Source: Knoellia koreensis (lineage in GTDB: Bacteria > Actinomycetota > Actinomycetes > Actinomycetales > Dermatophilaceae). Taken from it: 64,000 nucleotides of DNA. The stretch covers positions 124,001 to 188,000 of the forward strand of contig NZ_JABEPQ010000004.1 of NCBI RefSeq assembly GCF_013041615.1, written 5' to 3'. The position numbers and the translations under genes are program-made. Shown piece by piece: positions 53,294 to 61,960 of this stretch. Positions within the stretch are counted from its first letter, which is position 1, and each line of letters starts with the position of its first letter. A model generated the notes under the pieces. That model was not told the DNA's origin. It saw only the letters and a list, made by a program, of their open reading frames with translations, and ran no database searches.

Positions 53294-54028
53294 TCAGGCG
53301 GTGCGGCGGCGCAGGGTGAGGCTGCCGAACACCAGGGCGACGACCACCCACAGCGCGATGACACCGGCGTCCTGCGCCACGTCGGCGCCGGGAGCGGTGC
53401 TGGCGGTGACCGACTTCATGGCGTCCACGGCATACGACAGGGGCAGGACGTCGCTCAGCCAGCGCAGCACGTCGGGCAGCCGGTCGCGCGCCACGAGCAA
53501 CCCGCAGAGCAGGAACTGCGGCAGGACGAAGGCCGGCATGAACTGCACCGCCTGGAACTCGGTGCGCGCGAACCCGCTCGCGAGCAGCCCGATCGCGGTG
53601 CCGAGCACCGCGTCGAGCACGGCCACGCAGACCAGCTGCCACAGCGGCCCCGCGACGTCGAGCCCGCACACCCAGACGGCGAAACCCGTTGCCACGAGGG
53701 CCTGCACGACCGCCATGACGCCGAATGCCAGGGCGTAGCCGAACATGAAGTCGCCCTTGGCCATCGGGGTCGTGAGCAGGCGTTCGAGCGTTCCGCTGGT
53801 GCGCTCGCGCAGGGTGGCGACGCTGGTGACGATGAACATCACGACGAACGGGAAGACACCGAGCAGCGAGGCGCCGATGCCGTCGAAGACCGGGGTGTCC
53901 TGGAAGATCCACGCGAGTAGGCCGAGCAGCACGCACGGCACGACGAGCATGAGTCCGATGGTGCGGTGGTCGGAACGCAGCTGGGCCAGCACGCGGCCGG
54001 CGGTGACGAGGGTGCGGCGCAGGCTCAT
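53294..54028 (-). CDS. ABC-2 type transporter permease
   Basis: A 244-residue permease with six membrane helices; the sequence LRERTSGTLERLLTTPMAKGDFMFG is the typical ABC-2 export signature region. With the ATPase upstream (overlap ATGA) it forms an exporter, probably of a drug, lipid or antibiotic. Substrate not inferable. Confidence 0.9.
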   Translation of the reverse strand: MSLRRTLVTAGRVLAQLRSDHRTIGLMLVVPCVLLGLLAWIFQDTPVFDGIGASLLGVFPFVVMFIVTSVATLRERTSGTLERLLTTPMAKGDFMFGYALAFGVMAVVQALVATGFAVWVCGLDVAGPLWQLVCVAVLDAVLGTAIGLLASGFARTEFQAVQFMPAFVLPQFLLCGLLVARDRLPDVLRWLSDVLPLSYAVDAMKSVTASTAPGADVAQDAGVIALWVVVALVFGSLTLRRRTA

Positions 54029-54750
54029 CGCAGCACCTCCTGTCCGCGGTCGATGAGGGCGAGGAAGGCGGACTCGGCGTCGACCGCTCCCGTCGCCTCG
54101 AGCAGCTCGGGCAGCGTGGCGTCGGCCAGCACCTCTCCCTCACGCAACAGGAGCAGCCGGTCGCAGCGCACCGCCTCATCCATGACGTGGCTTGACACGA
54201 GAAGCGAACGCCCTTGTGCAGCAAGGGATCTGAACAGCTCCCACAGGTCGCGACGGAGCACCGGGTCGAGCCCGACGGTGGGCTCGTCGAGGACGAGCAG
54301 GTCCGGATCGCCGACCAGGGCACAGGCCAACGAGACCCGTGACCGTTGCCCACCACTCAACCGGCCCACCGCCGTGTCGGCGTGCGAAGTGAGGTCCACG
54401 GCGGCGACGGCCTCGTCGACCTTCGCGGCCGGCATACCGAGGATGTCGGCGAAGTAGCGGACGTTGGCGCGCACGCTGAGGTCGTCGTAGACGCTCGGCG
54501 CCTGGGTGACGTACCCGACCCGGCGACGCAGGCCCGCCGACCCGGCCGGCTCCCCCAGCACCCGGACCTCGCCCGACTCGACCAGCTGGACGCCCACGAC
54601 CGCGCGGATCAGCGTGGACTTGCCGCTGCCGCTGGGGCCGAGCAGACCCACGACCTGGCCCGCGGGGATGCGCACCGACAGGTCGGGCAGCACCACCCGC
54701 CCGCCGCGCACGACCCGCAGCCGCTCGATCTCGACCGCGTAATTCATCAT
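54025..54750 (-). CDS. ABC transporter ATP-binding protein
   Basis: A 241-residue ATPase: Walker A LLGPSGSGKSTLIRAV, signature VGRLSGGQRSRVSLA, Walker B LLVLDEPTVGLDP and H-loop LVSSHVMDEA. ATG 54750 lies 6 nt after TACATT (54757-54762), within a palindrome. It is followed by its permease. A TetR gene lies upstream on the same strand. Confidence 0.9.
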   Translation of the reverse strand: MMNYAVEIERLRVVRGGRVVLPDLSVRIPAGQVVGLLGPSGSGKSTLIRAVVGVQLVESGEVRVLGEPAGSAGLRRRVGYVTQAPSVYDDLSVRANVRYFADILGMPAAKVDEAVAAVDLTSHADTAVGRLSGGQRSRVSLACALVGDPDLLVLDEPTVGLDPVLRRDLWELFRSLAAQGRSLLVSSHVMDEAVRCDRLLLLREGEVLADATLPELLEATGAVDAESAFLALIDRGQEVLR

Positions 54751-54762
54751 GTGATGAATGTA
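54742..54762 (-). promoter_or_regulatory. Palindromic operator on the ABC exporter promoter
   Basis: ATTCATCATGTGATGAAT (54742-54759) is a palindrome with 8-base arms and a 2-base centre. It covers the start codon and overlaps the -10-like TACATT (54757-54762). The neighbouring TetR protein is the natural candidate to bind it. Upstream TTGCGT with an 18-base spacer could be the -35. Confidence 0.6.
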
Positions 54763-54802
54763 CGCGCACAGGCAGGCACCACGCAATGGCCGCGGGTGCC
54801 GA

Positions 54803-54859
54803 CGAGGGGTCACGGCGCGCTGACGAACGCCCTCGGCCTCAGCGCGCCGCGACCCCTCG
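54803..54859 (-). terminator. Hairpin after the TetR gene
   Basis: A 21-base stem (54803-54823 with 54839-54859) with one mismatch, beginning CGAGGGGTC and ending GACCCCTCG. It follows the TetR stop on the minus strand. Confidence 0.65.
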
Positions 54860-54875
54860 ACTGCGGCCCTGCGCC

Positions 54876-55469
54876 TCAGCCGTCGACGAGGTAGCGCTGC
54901 AACGTCGGCCCGAGGCAGCGCACGAGGTCCTCCTGCGACGCCTGCACCACCGCAGGCACCTCGATGACGTACCGCATGAGGGCCATGCCGGCCATCTGCC
55001 CGGCGGCCAGCCCGGCGCGCAGCTCGATCTCGTCCGGCGACGCCTCACCGGCGAACTCCCGGGCGATCCGCCCGAACACCTCGCGGGTGAGGAACTCGCG
55101 CATCATCCGGCGGGCCGTCTCCTGCGTCATCGCCGAACGCAGGATCGCCATGAGCCGGGGCTGGCCCTCGGCCGAGTCCCAGAGGGTGAGGAAGGTGCGC
55201 ACGAGGTTCTCGCCGACGTCCTCGCGCGGGCCGCTGATCACCTGGCCGATGAGGGCCGACGGGTCGGCGGGCGCGCCGATGACCGCGGCGAACAGCGCCG
55301 GCTTGCCGTCGAAGTAGTGGTGCACCAGCGAGGGGTCGACGCCGGCCCGGCGCGCCACCGCCCGCAGCGACGTGGTGTCGTAGCCGCCCTCGGCGAACTC
55401 GTCCCGGGCCGCCTCGATGATGTCGGCACGGGTGTCACCGCCGCCGGGCCGGCGCCCGCGCGGGCTCAT
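54876..55469 (-). CDS. TetR family transcriptional regulator
   Basis: A 197-residue repressor: HTH TSLRAVARRAGVDPSLVHHYFDGKPALFAAV (seen in parts) with a ligand-binding C-terminal domain. It overlaps the sugar isomerase by ATGA, so it is co-translated with that gene, and lies upstream of the ABC exporter whose promoter carries a palindrome. It may control the exporter. Confidence 0.9.
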   Translation of the reverse strand: MSPRGRRPGGGDTRADIIEAARDEFAEGGYDTTSLRAVARRAGVDPSLVHHYFDGKPALFAAVIGAPADPSALIGQVISGPREDVGENLVRTFLTLWDSAEGQPRLMAILRSAMTQETARRMMREFLTREVFGRIAREFAGEASPDEIELRAGLAAGQMAGMALMRYVIEVPAVVQASQEDLVRCLGPTLQRYLVDG

Positions 55470-56290
55470 CGCGCGTCCGCCCCGGTCGCGGCCGCGGTGG
55501 CGAGGTGGAGGCGGGCGAACGCGAGCGCCTCGGCCAGGTCGAGGTCACGCTGCTCGGGCGTCACCTTGCGGGTGCCGACCTCGACCACGACCGAGCCAGC
55601 GAAGTCCCGGGCCGCCAGCAGCTCGAGGAACTCCGCGCAGGGCTGGCTCCCGCGGCCGGGCACGAGGTGCTCGTCCTTGGATGAGCCGCTGCCGTCGGCG
55701 AGGTGCACGTGGGTCAGCCGCGGACCGAGTGCCGCCGCCATCGCCATCGCGTCGGACCCGGCCGTCGCGGTGTGCGACAGGTCGAGCGTCACGTGGTCGT
55801 AGGGCTGGGGAACCGGGTCCCAGTGCGGCAGGTACGCCTCGAACTCCCGCTGCCGGGCGCGCCACGGAAACATGTTCTCCACCGCCAGCCGGACGCCGCT
55901 GTCGTGCTCGCGCACCGCCACCCCCTCGGCGAAGTCGCGTGCGTAGTCCTTCTGCCACCGAAACGGCGGGTGCAGCACGACCGTCGGCGCGCCGACCTCG
56001 TGGGCGAGCTCGATCGACTTGTCGACCTTGGTCCACGCATCGGGTCCCCAGACGCGCTGGGTCAGCAGGAGCGTGGGTGCATGGACCGAGACGACGGGTA
56101 TGCCGTGGTGCTCGCTGAGCGCCTTGACGGCGCCGGGCTCCTGGGTGACGGGGTCGGTCCACACCATGACCTCGATGCCGTCGTAGCCGAGCCGGTCGGC
56201 CGTGGCGAAGGCGGCGGCGCAGTTGTCGGGGTAGACCGAGGCGGTCGAGAGCGCGACGGTGGCACGGGGAACCGTCACCGCCGAAGCCAT
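55466..56290 (-). CDS. Sugar phosphate isomerase/epimerase (AP endonuclease 2-like TIM barrel)
   Basis: A 274-residue TIM-barrel protein of the xylose isomerase-like fold. Seen: GYDGIEVMVWTDPV, VVSVHAPTLLL, TVVLHPPFRWQ, LAVENMFPWR, THVHLADGSG and VVVEVGTR, giving the metal-ligand Glu/His/Asp set. Substrate unknown. ATG 56290 lies 6 nt after TAGGCT (56297-56302), leaderless. Matches Rv0498. Confidence 0.85.
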   Translation of the reverse strand: MASAVTVPRATVALSTASVYPDNCAAAFATADRLGYDGIEVMVWTDPVTQEPGAVKALSEHHGIPVVSVHAPTLLLTQRVWGPDAWTKVDKSIELAHEVGAPTVVLHPPFRWQKDYARDFAEGVAVREHDSGVRLAVENMFPWRARQREFEAYLPHWDPVPQPYDHVTLDLSHTATAGSDAMAMAAALGPRLTHVHLADGSGSSKDEHLVPGRGSQPCAEFLELLAARDFAGSVVVEVGTRKVTPEQRDLDLAEALAFARLHLATAAATGADAR

Positions 56291-56310
56291 GGAGCCAGCC
56301 TAACCAGCGA

Positions 56311-56358
56311 AGTCGAGTGCCTGAGCCCGACCCATGGGGAGTTCTCAGGCACTCGACT
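56311..56358 (-). terminator. Palindromic repeat family A, copy 2, downstream of ppx
   Basis: Arms AGTCGAGTGCCTGAG (56311-56325) and its reverse complement (56344-56358) are perfect, with an 18-base loop. Same arms, same loop length and partly the same loop (CCCA..GGGG..GTT) as copy 1 at 286-341. It follows the ppx stop on the minus strand. Confidence 0.7.
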
Positions 56359-56362
56359 CGGG

Positions 56363-57289
56363 TCAGCGAAGCTGGTCGAGGCGGTCGAGGATGATTCCTT
56401 CGCGCAGGGCCCAGGGGCAGATGTCGAGCCGCTCGAACCCCAGCAGGTCCATCGCGGCTTCTGCGACGAGGGCCCCGGCCAGCAGCTGGCGCGACCGGCC
56501 GGCCGAGACGCCGGGCAGCTCGGCGCGCTCCTGCGCGCTCATGGTCGTGAGGCGACCGACGATCGCGGTGACGTCGGCGAGCTCGAGGTACCGCGCGGCA
56601 TACGGGCCCTCGCTCGACGGCGCGGCCCCCGCGACCCGCGCCAGCGAGCGCATCGTCTTGGAGGTGCCGACGGCCCGGTCGACCGGCCCCACCTTGCTGA
56701 TCGGGCGCACGGCGGCGGCGAGGCGCTTGCGGATCTCGCGCCGCGCCTCGCCCACCACGTCGGCCGCGGGCGGGTCACCGGGGAGGAGGTCACGGGTGAG
56801 GCGACCGGCGCCGAGCTCGAGGCTGACCGCGGCGTCCGGCTCCTCGTCCATGCCGGCGGCGAGCTCGAGCGAACCGCCGCCGATGTCGACGACCGCGAGG
56901 GTGCCACTGGACCACCCGAACCAGCGCCGCGCCGCGAGGAACGTCAGCCGGGCCTCGTCCTCGCCGGACAGCACCTCGAGCGACACCCCGGTCTGCTCGC
57001 GCACGAGGTCGAGGACGTCCTGGCCGTTGGGGGCCTCACGCACCGCACTGGTCGCGAACGCCATGACGTCCTCGACGCCCTGGTCCTCGGCCAGCGTCAG
57101 GCACTCGCGCACGAACCGGGCCAGCGCCTTGGCCCCGCTGTCGGCGATCGACCCGTCGTCGGTGACGTGCTCGGACAGGCGCAGCTCGATCTTGTGTGAC
57201 GTGGCCGGGATCGGCTGGGCGCCCCGGTGCGCGTCGACGACGAGGAGGTGGACGGTGTTGGAGCCGACGTCGATGACTCCGAGGCGCAT
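56363..57289 (-). CDS. ppx: Exopolyphosphatase/guanosine pentaphosphatase (Ppx/GppA family)
   Basis: A 308-residue ASKHA-fold phosphatase. Phosphate-1 motif [15 protein letters not shown], phosphate-2 motif [12 protein letters not shown], and [14 protein letters not shown]. Length matches the short actinobacterial Ppx1 form (Rv0496), which lacks the C-terminal HD domain. ATG 57289 lies 6 nt after TAGCGT (57296-57301). Confidence 0.9.
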   Translation of the reverse strand: MRLGVIDVGSNTVHLLVVDAHRGAQPIPATSHKIELRLSEHVTDDGSIADSGAKALARFVRECLTLAEDQGVEDVMAFATSAVREAPNGQDVLDLVREQTGVSLEVLSGEDEARLTFLAARRWFGWSSGTLAVVDIGGGSLELAAGMDEEPDAAVSLELGAGRLTRDLLPGDPPAADVVGEARREIRKRLAAAVRPISKVGPVDRAVGTSKTMRSLARVAGAAPSSEGPYAARYLELADVTAIVGRLTTMSAQERAELPGVSAGRSRQLLAGALVAEAAMDLLGFERLDICPWALREGIILDRLDQLR

Positions 57290-57414
57290 GGGGCAACGCT
57301 ATCCGGCGCGGACGTATCAGGGGCGGCAGCCGCGCCTCTTGGTCGTCGGGGGGAGGGCCGGAACGGCTCACCATTTCACGCCGCACAGCGCGGCACGGGG
57401 GAAGGAAACACGCA

Positions 57415-57921
57415 ATGGATGCTGACCTGCGTCTCGACGGCAACACCACGACTGCCGAGGGAGACATCTTCAGGACGACCGCGAACGACGTCGTCATCGA
57501 CGCGCCCGCGCGGCGCTCGACGCCGGCCGGGCAGCGGCGCGCGCTCGTCCACGACTTCACCGATGGGCTGACGCTCAACTGGGACTCGGACTACCCGGGC
57601 GGCGTCACCATCGAGGGCTTCCGGCTGGCCTGCCACCAGGCCGACCTCGTCCTCGACTACGCGAGCCGGCGCAAGTCGGCGACGCCGTGGCGGCGGGCGC
57701 TCGTGCACGACTTCGACGACGGCCTGACCATCAACTGGGCGCACGACTACCCGGGCGGCGTGACCATCAACGGGCCGGTCAAGATCAACGGCTCGGTCAC
57801 GGTCAACGGCACCATGACGGTGAAGAGCCCCTTCGGCCACCTGAGCATCGAGGACACGCTGGCGCGGTACACCGCGCAGATCCAGGACCTGCAGGACCGG
57901 CTCAAGAAGTTCGAGGGCTGA
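57415..57921 (+). CDS. Unrecognised protein with an internal 44-residue repeat and coiled-coil tail
   Basis: I do not recognise this 168-residue protein. Residues 25-68 and 77-120 are copies of one 44-residue unit; its second part, RRALVHDF.DGLT.NW..DYPGGVTI, is 23 of 28 identical. Then come beta-rich NG-spaced repeats (VTINGPVKINGSVTVNGTMTV, seen over 116-136) and a helical tail (DTLARYTAQIQDLQDRLKKF). NG-spaced valine runs resemble triple-stranded beta needles of phage and VgrG-like spikes; this is resemblance only. ATG 57415 follows GGAAGGAAA. First gene of a three-gene operon. Confidence 0.65.
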   Translation: MDADLRLDGNTTTAEGDIFRTTANDVVIDAPARRSTPAGQRRALVHDFTDGLTLNWDSDYPGGVTIEGFRLACHQADLVLDYASRRKSATPWRRALVHDFDDGLTINWAHDYPGGVTINGPVKINGSVTVNGTMTVKSPFGHLSIEDTLARYTAQIQDLQDRLKKFEG

Positions 57922-57922
57922 C

Positions 57923-58591
57923 ATGCCCAGCCTCAAGCAGCGGGCCGCGTGCATCGGCATCGCCACCTCGCCGCTGTCGGTGCGGCGCGACTTCATGGGC
58001 CAGCTGACGAACTCGGTGCCGGTGTCGGTGCGCCAGCAGGTCGACCGGCTCGGCAGCAAGTTCGTCCACGTCAACTGCATCCAGGTCGGCTCGGACCAGT
58101 TCACGTCGGCAGACTTCGTGGAGATCGACCGAGCCGTCGCCAGGACGCGGGACCTGTATGCCGCGGCCGGCCGCTCCATGGGCGTGGGCCGGGTGCAGCA
58201 CTTCGTCATCTCGACCGCCGACGCCCGCGGACGCGACGTCATCAACTCCGACGGCGAGGCCGAGAGCCTCACGGACGAGTGGACCGTGCCGAACGACGCG
58301 CTCGACCTGTTCCTCGTGCGCATGTACGTCGGCTCGACCGCGGGCCTGTCGCGTGTCGACGGCCCGTGCGACAAGGACGCCAAGGGCATGGACGGCAGCG
58401 TCGTGGAGATGAACGCCGGTGGCGGGCTCTCCGACTTCGCCACCGCCCACGAGCTCGGCCACTACCTGGGTCTCAGCCACCGCAACAACAGCACCGCGCT
58501 GATGAACCCGACGATCCCCAACGGCGGGGTCATCACCACGTCCGAAGCCGACAACATGCGCGACCACTGCCGCATGAAGAACCCCTGCTAG
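57923..58591 (+). CDS. Metzincin-type zinc metalloprotease without a signal peptide
   Basis: A 222-residue protein with HELGHYLGLSH (176-186), the HExxHxxGxxH zinc site of metzincins, and a Met-turn-like ALMNPT (192-197). The N-terminal part is a beta/alpha domain with no export signal. It starts 1 base after the preceding stop, so the two are co-translated. Substrate unknown; the lack of a signal peptide suggests use inside the cell or an unusual delivery route. Confidence 0.75.
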   Translation: MPSLKQRAACIGIATSPLSVRRDFMGQLTNSVPVSVRQQVDRLGSKFVHVNCIQVGSDQFTSADFVEIDRAVARTRDLYAAAGRSMGVGRVQHFVISTADARGRDVINSDGEAESLTDEWTVPNDALDLFLVRMYVGSTAGLSRVDGPCDKDAKGMDGSVVEMNAGGGLSDFATAHELGHYLGLSHRNNSTALMNPTIPNGGVITTSEADNMRDHCRMKNPC

Positions 58592-58599
58592 GAGGGGCC

Positions 58600-59613
58600 A
58601 TGTCAGTACTCATCGGTTCGAGGAAGGACCGCACCGTCAGCGGCGCCATCGCCGCGCTGGACGGCAAGCCCACGACCCTCACGACCGGCACCGCCATCGG
58701 CATACTCGTCGAGGCGGCCGCCGCCAGCCCGGGCAGCCAGGCCGGCAAGCGCGCCACCACCGCGCTCACCAAGGCGCTCACCGGCCACGAGGAACCCCAG
58801 GTGCGGGTGGCCGCGGCCAAGGCGCTGGGTCGCATCGACGCACCCGCGGCGGTGCGCGCACTGCGTCGCGTCGCCGACGACGAGGTCGACGGGCAGCTCG
58901 TCGCCGCGGCCAGCGAGGGGCTGGCCCGGCTCGGCACGCGAGCCGACACGCGCCGGCTCACGGGCGCCGCCGACCGCGCGACGTGGGAGCACGCGGTCAC
59001 GGCGGCCGGGGTCTCGACCCGGCTGCTGGCCCACCGGCTGGGCCTGCGCCTCGACCCGGCCGACGTCGCGCTGCGCCTGCCGGGCGAGGACGCGCCGACG
59101 CTTCCGGTCACCGGACGCATCAAGGCGCGCATCCACGACGTCGAGCTGCCGGTGCCGCGCAAGGCCGCGGTGCCCGACCCGCAGTGGGCGGCGCTGGTGC
59201 CGTCCGACGCCGCGCCGGTGGGGGCCTTCGACTGCGGCGGACGCACCCACGTGGTGCTCGCGACCGGTGACCCGGCGCGGCTCCGGGAGGCGCCCGGTGT
59301 CGCCGGCGCGCTGCTGGGCACCAACGAGTCGATGGGCACCACCTACGTGCGGTGGGTCGTGCTCACCCGGCCCGAGGGCGACGGCGTCGCGGTCACCGTG
59401 GCGCGGCCCACCGGTGAGGTCGGTTTCGTCGGCACCGGCTCGTGGGGCGACGACGGGTCGCTCACGGTGACGGTGGAAGCCGTGGACGCGCCGGGTGCGA
59501 CCGCGGCGCGTGCGACGGCGACGCTGCGCGGGCGGACGTTCACCATCGACGGGCGGGCCGAACGCGCGCTCACCGTGCCGCGCCTGGTGCCTGCAGCCTT
59601 CGCGCCCCGCTGA
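58600..59613 (+). CDS. HEAT-repeat-like protein with a C-terminal beta-rich domain
   Basis: A 337-residue protein. The N-terminal about 115 residues hold HEAT/armadillo-like helices (EPQVRVAAAKALGRIDAPAA, VRALRRVADDEVDGQLVAAA); the rest is beta-rich with Val/Thr/Gly runs and no membrane segment. It starts 8 bases after the metzincin stop with GGAGGGG ribosome site. No enzyme motif seen; likely a scaffold or adaptor. Confidence 0.6.
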   Translation: MSVLIGSRKDRTVSGAIAALDGKPTTLTTGTAIGILVEAAAASPGSQAGKRATTALTKALTGHEEPQVRVAAAKALGRIDAPAAVRALRRVADDEVDGQLVAAASEGLARLGTRADTRRLTGAADRATWEHAVTAAGVSTRLLAHRLGLRLDPADVALRLPGEDAPTLPVTGRIKARIHDVELPVPRKAAVPDPQWAALVPSDAAPVGAFDCGGRTHVVLATGDPARLREAPGVAGALLGTNESMGTTYVRWVVLTRPEGDGVAVTVARPTGEVGFVGTGSWGDDGSLTVTVEAVDAPGATAARATATLRGRTFTIDGRAERALTVPRLVPAAFAPR

Positions 59614-59627
59614 CCACAGGCTGACCG

Positions 59628-59669
59628 GCGGCCGGTCGCGTGAGCACCGGTGCTCATGCGACCGGCCGC
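59628..59669. terminator. 21-base-arm palindrome after the HEAT gene
   Basis: Two adjacent 21-base halves (59628-59648, 59649-59669) pair with one mismatch; the centre is GAGCACCGGTGCTC. It follows the stop of the three-gene operon and precedes a membrane-protein gene. Confidence 0.65.
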
Positions 59670-59691
59670 AGTTGCGTCGAGACTGGGGCGT

Positions 59692-60186
59692 ATGCCGCCT
59701 GCTCACCTGACCTCCGAGCGCGCCCCTACCTCCGCCGTGGGGCCGCGACGGGTGTGGCCCGCGACCGCGCTGGTCGTCCTGCTCGGGTGGCTCCTGCTGG
59801 CCTGGGACGTCCTCGCCGCCGGGATCAACACGGCGCCGTTTTTCGGCGACCAACCCTCCCGCGCGCGCTACCTCGAGTCTGGTGCGACCCTGCTCACGGC
59901 GCTGTTGCCCGTGCTGCTGCTGTGCCTGCTCGGCTTGGTGCTGGGCTCGCGGTTCGGATTGCTGCTCCTGGCGGTCCCGGCCCTCTTCGCGGTGGTGGCA
60001 GGTGTCAGCCTCCTGGGCTCCGACGGCGACCCCAGCGACCCCGACCCCACCCGCGCCGTCCGCGCAGGTGACTTCGTCGCCGACCTGACCCGACCGAACT
60101 GGCTCGCCAGCGGCATACTCCTCGCGATCCTCGTCGTGGTCTGGGTGGTGCGCCGCCGGCGCGAGGCCGGCACGTCCGCAACCTGA
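59692..60186 (+). CDS. Hypothetical membrane protein
   Basis: A 164-residue protein with four membrane segments (ATALVVLLGWLLLAWDVLAA; TLLTALLPVLLLCLLGLVL; FGLLLLAVPALFAVVAGVSLL; ASGILLAILVVVWVV). No family recognised. ATG 59692 lies 7 nt after GAGACT (59679-59684); an in-frame GTG at 59650 within the palindrome is less likely. The ATG is itself within a GTATGCC word. Confidence 0.6.
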   Translation: MPPAHLTSERAPTSAVGPRRVWPATALVVLLGWLLLAWDVLAAGINTAPFFGDQPSRARYLESGATLLTALLPVLLLCLLGLVLGSRFGLLLLAVPALFAVVAGVSLLGSDGDPSDPDPTRAVRAGDFVADLTRPNWLASGILLAILVVVWVVRRRREAGTSAT

Positions 60187-60230
60187 GCGCCCGTGCGGGA
60201 ATGCGGTCGGCAAGAACGTAGGGTGGCCCG

Positions 60231-61067
60231 GTGCCCGACCGCCCCACCCACCCCACCGGTGACCACCCGCCCGAGACACCGCTGGACATCCCGCGCATCT
60301 GGGTCGAGTTCGACGACCCGGACGACTCCGACCAGCGCTTCCGCTGCGACCTGACCTGGCTCACGTCGAGCTACACGTGCATCTTCGGCAGCGGCTGCCA
60401 CGGCATCTACGCCGACCGGCCCGACGACGGGTGCTGCACCCTCGGCGCCCATTTCACCGACGACGACGACGTCAAGCGGGTCAAGAAGGTCGTCAAGGAG
60501 CTCGGTGAGGACGAGTGGCAGCTGCACCCCGGCTCGACCAGGACGAGCGCTTGGACCGAGGTCGAGGACGACGCCCTCAAGACCAAGGTCGTCGACGGCG
60601 CCTGCATCTTCCTCAACCGGCCGGGCTTCCCCGCCGGCGCTGGCTGCGCGCTGCACCAACACGCGGTGCTGACCGGTCAGGAGCCGCACACGGTCAAGCC
60701 CGACGTCTGCTGGCAGCTGCCGATCCGGCGCACCTACCGCAAGGTCGAGCTGCCCGACGGGTCGTCGTGGCAGGAGGTCACGATCACCGAGTACGACCGG
60801 CGTGGCTGGGGGCCGGGCGGTCACGACCTCGACTGGTACTGCTCGGGCAACCCAGAGGCGCACGTCGGTCGCGAGCCGGTCTACCGCAGCAACAAGGCCG
60901 AGCTGGTCGAGCTCATGGGTACGGCCGCATATGCCGAGCTCGAGGTGCGCTGCGAAGCCCACCTGGCGAGTGTGAAGGCTGCACGAAACGCCTACTCCCG
61001 CAAGATGTTGCCGCTCATGGTGCACCCAGCGACCCTGGCCGCCCAAGAGGCGAAGAAGCGCCGGTGA
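60231..61067 (+). CDS. DUF3109-like cysteine-rich protein
   Basis: A 278-residue protein with clustered Cys: [53 protein letters not shown]. The pattern resembles DUF3109/YkgJ-like proteins that bind zinc or iron-sulfur. Function unknown. GTG 60231 lies 6 nt after TAGGGT (60219-60224), leaderless. Overlaps the next gene by GTGA. Confidence 0.7.
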   Translation: MPDRPTHPTGDHPPETPLDIPRIWVEFDDPDDSDQRFRCDLTWLTSSYTCIFGSGCHGIYADRPDDGCCTLGAHFTDDDDVKRVKKVVKELGEDEWQLHPGSTRTSAWTEVEDDALKTKVVDGACIFLNRPGFPAGAGCALHQHAVLTGQEPHTVKPDVCWQLPIRRTYRKVELPDGSSWQEVTITEYDRRGWGPGGHDLDWYCSGNPEAHVGREPVYRSNKAELVELMGTAAYAELEVRCEAHLASVKAARNAYSRKMLPLMVHPATLAAQEAKKRR

Positions 61068-61819
61068 GCTCGAGCGCGCGGCGCGCGGCCGGTGCGGCGT
61101 GGAAGGCCGCGCGCGAGGACGCGCAGGCGGCGCACGAGCCCACCCGCAGCCCGAACATCTGGGACTCCCCCGACGTCTACGAGGTGGAGAACCTCGCCGT
61201 CGACCGGGCCGGGGTGATCGAAGCGGCCATGGCGCGGATCCACCCGTTCGAGGGCGCGGACCTGGTCGACGTGGGGTGCGGCAGCGGGTTCCACCTGCCG
61301 CGCTTCGCCTCGCTCGGGTGCGCGTCGGTGACAGGCGTCGAGCCACACCCACCGTTGGTTTCCCTTGCGCGACAACGCATTTCGGGTATGCCGCGAGTGC
61401 GTGTCCTCGATGGTGTCGCCCAGTCGCTGCCCCTCCCGGACTCCTCGGCGGACATCACCCACGCCCGGTGGGCATACTTCTTCGGCGCCGGCAGCGAACC
61501 CGGCCTGCGCGAGCTGGAGCGGGTCCTGCGACCCGGCGGCACGGCATACGTCATCGACAACGACGCGACCCGATCGACCTTCGGGCACTGGTTCTCACGC
61601 GCCTACCCCACCTACGATCCCGTTGCGGTGCAACGGTTCTGGGCCCGGCGAGGGTGGGAGCGCGAGCCGCTGACGATCGAGTGGACCTTTGACTCGCGCG
61701 AGGACCTCGAGGCGGTCGTGCGGATCGAGTTCCCCGAGACCGCGGCGGAGGGCATCCTCGCCGAGCACCAGGGCACGTCGGTCGACTACGCCGTCAACCT
61801 CTGGTGGCGCACCTTCTGA
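61064..61819 (+). CDS. Class I SAM-dependent methyltransferase
   Basis: A 251-residue methyltransferase: [16 protein letters not shown] (SAM motif I), [11 protein letters not shown] (motif II acid), [18 protein letters not shown]. Target unknown. The N-terminal 35 residues are Ala/Arg-rich. GTG 61064 overlaps the upstream stop. Confidence 0.88.
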   Translation: MSSSARRAAGAAWKAAREDAQAAHEPTRSPNIWDSPDVYEVENLAVDRAGVIEAAMARIHPFEGADLVDVGCGSGFHLPRFASLGCASVTGVEPHPPLVSLARQRISGMPRVRVLDGVAQSLPLPDSSADITHARWAYFFGAGSEPGLRELERVLRPGGTAYVIDNDATRSTFGHWFSRAYPTYDPVAVQRFWARRGWEREPLTIEWTFDSREDLEAVVRIEFPETAAEGILAEHQGTSVDYAVNLWWRTF

Positions 61820-61843
61820 GCCACCTACCCCTTACGCGCCTTT

Positions 61844-61915
61844 CGCAAAACGGGGGTTGCTGACATGAAACGGGGGTCAGAAACACCCGTTTCGCGCACG
61901 CAACCGCCGTTTTGC
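61844..61915. terminator. Palindromic repeat family B, copy 2, between methyltransferase and radA
   Basis: CGCAAAACGGGGGTTGC (61844-61860) pairs with GCAACCGCCGTTTTGC (61900-61915) with one mismatch; an inner stem joins GAAACGGG to CCCGTTTC. Same design as 31684-31756. It lies just before the radA promoter. Confidence 0.7.
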
Positions 61916-61960
61916 CCTGGGCACCCGGGCCTGTCGGTGCGGCGACATAGGTTGTCCCAC

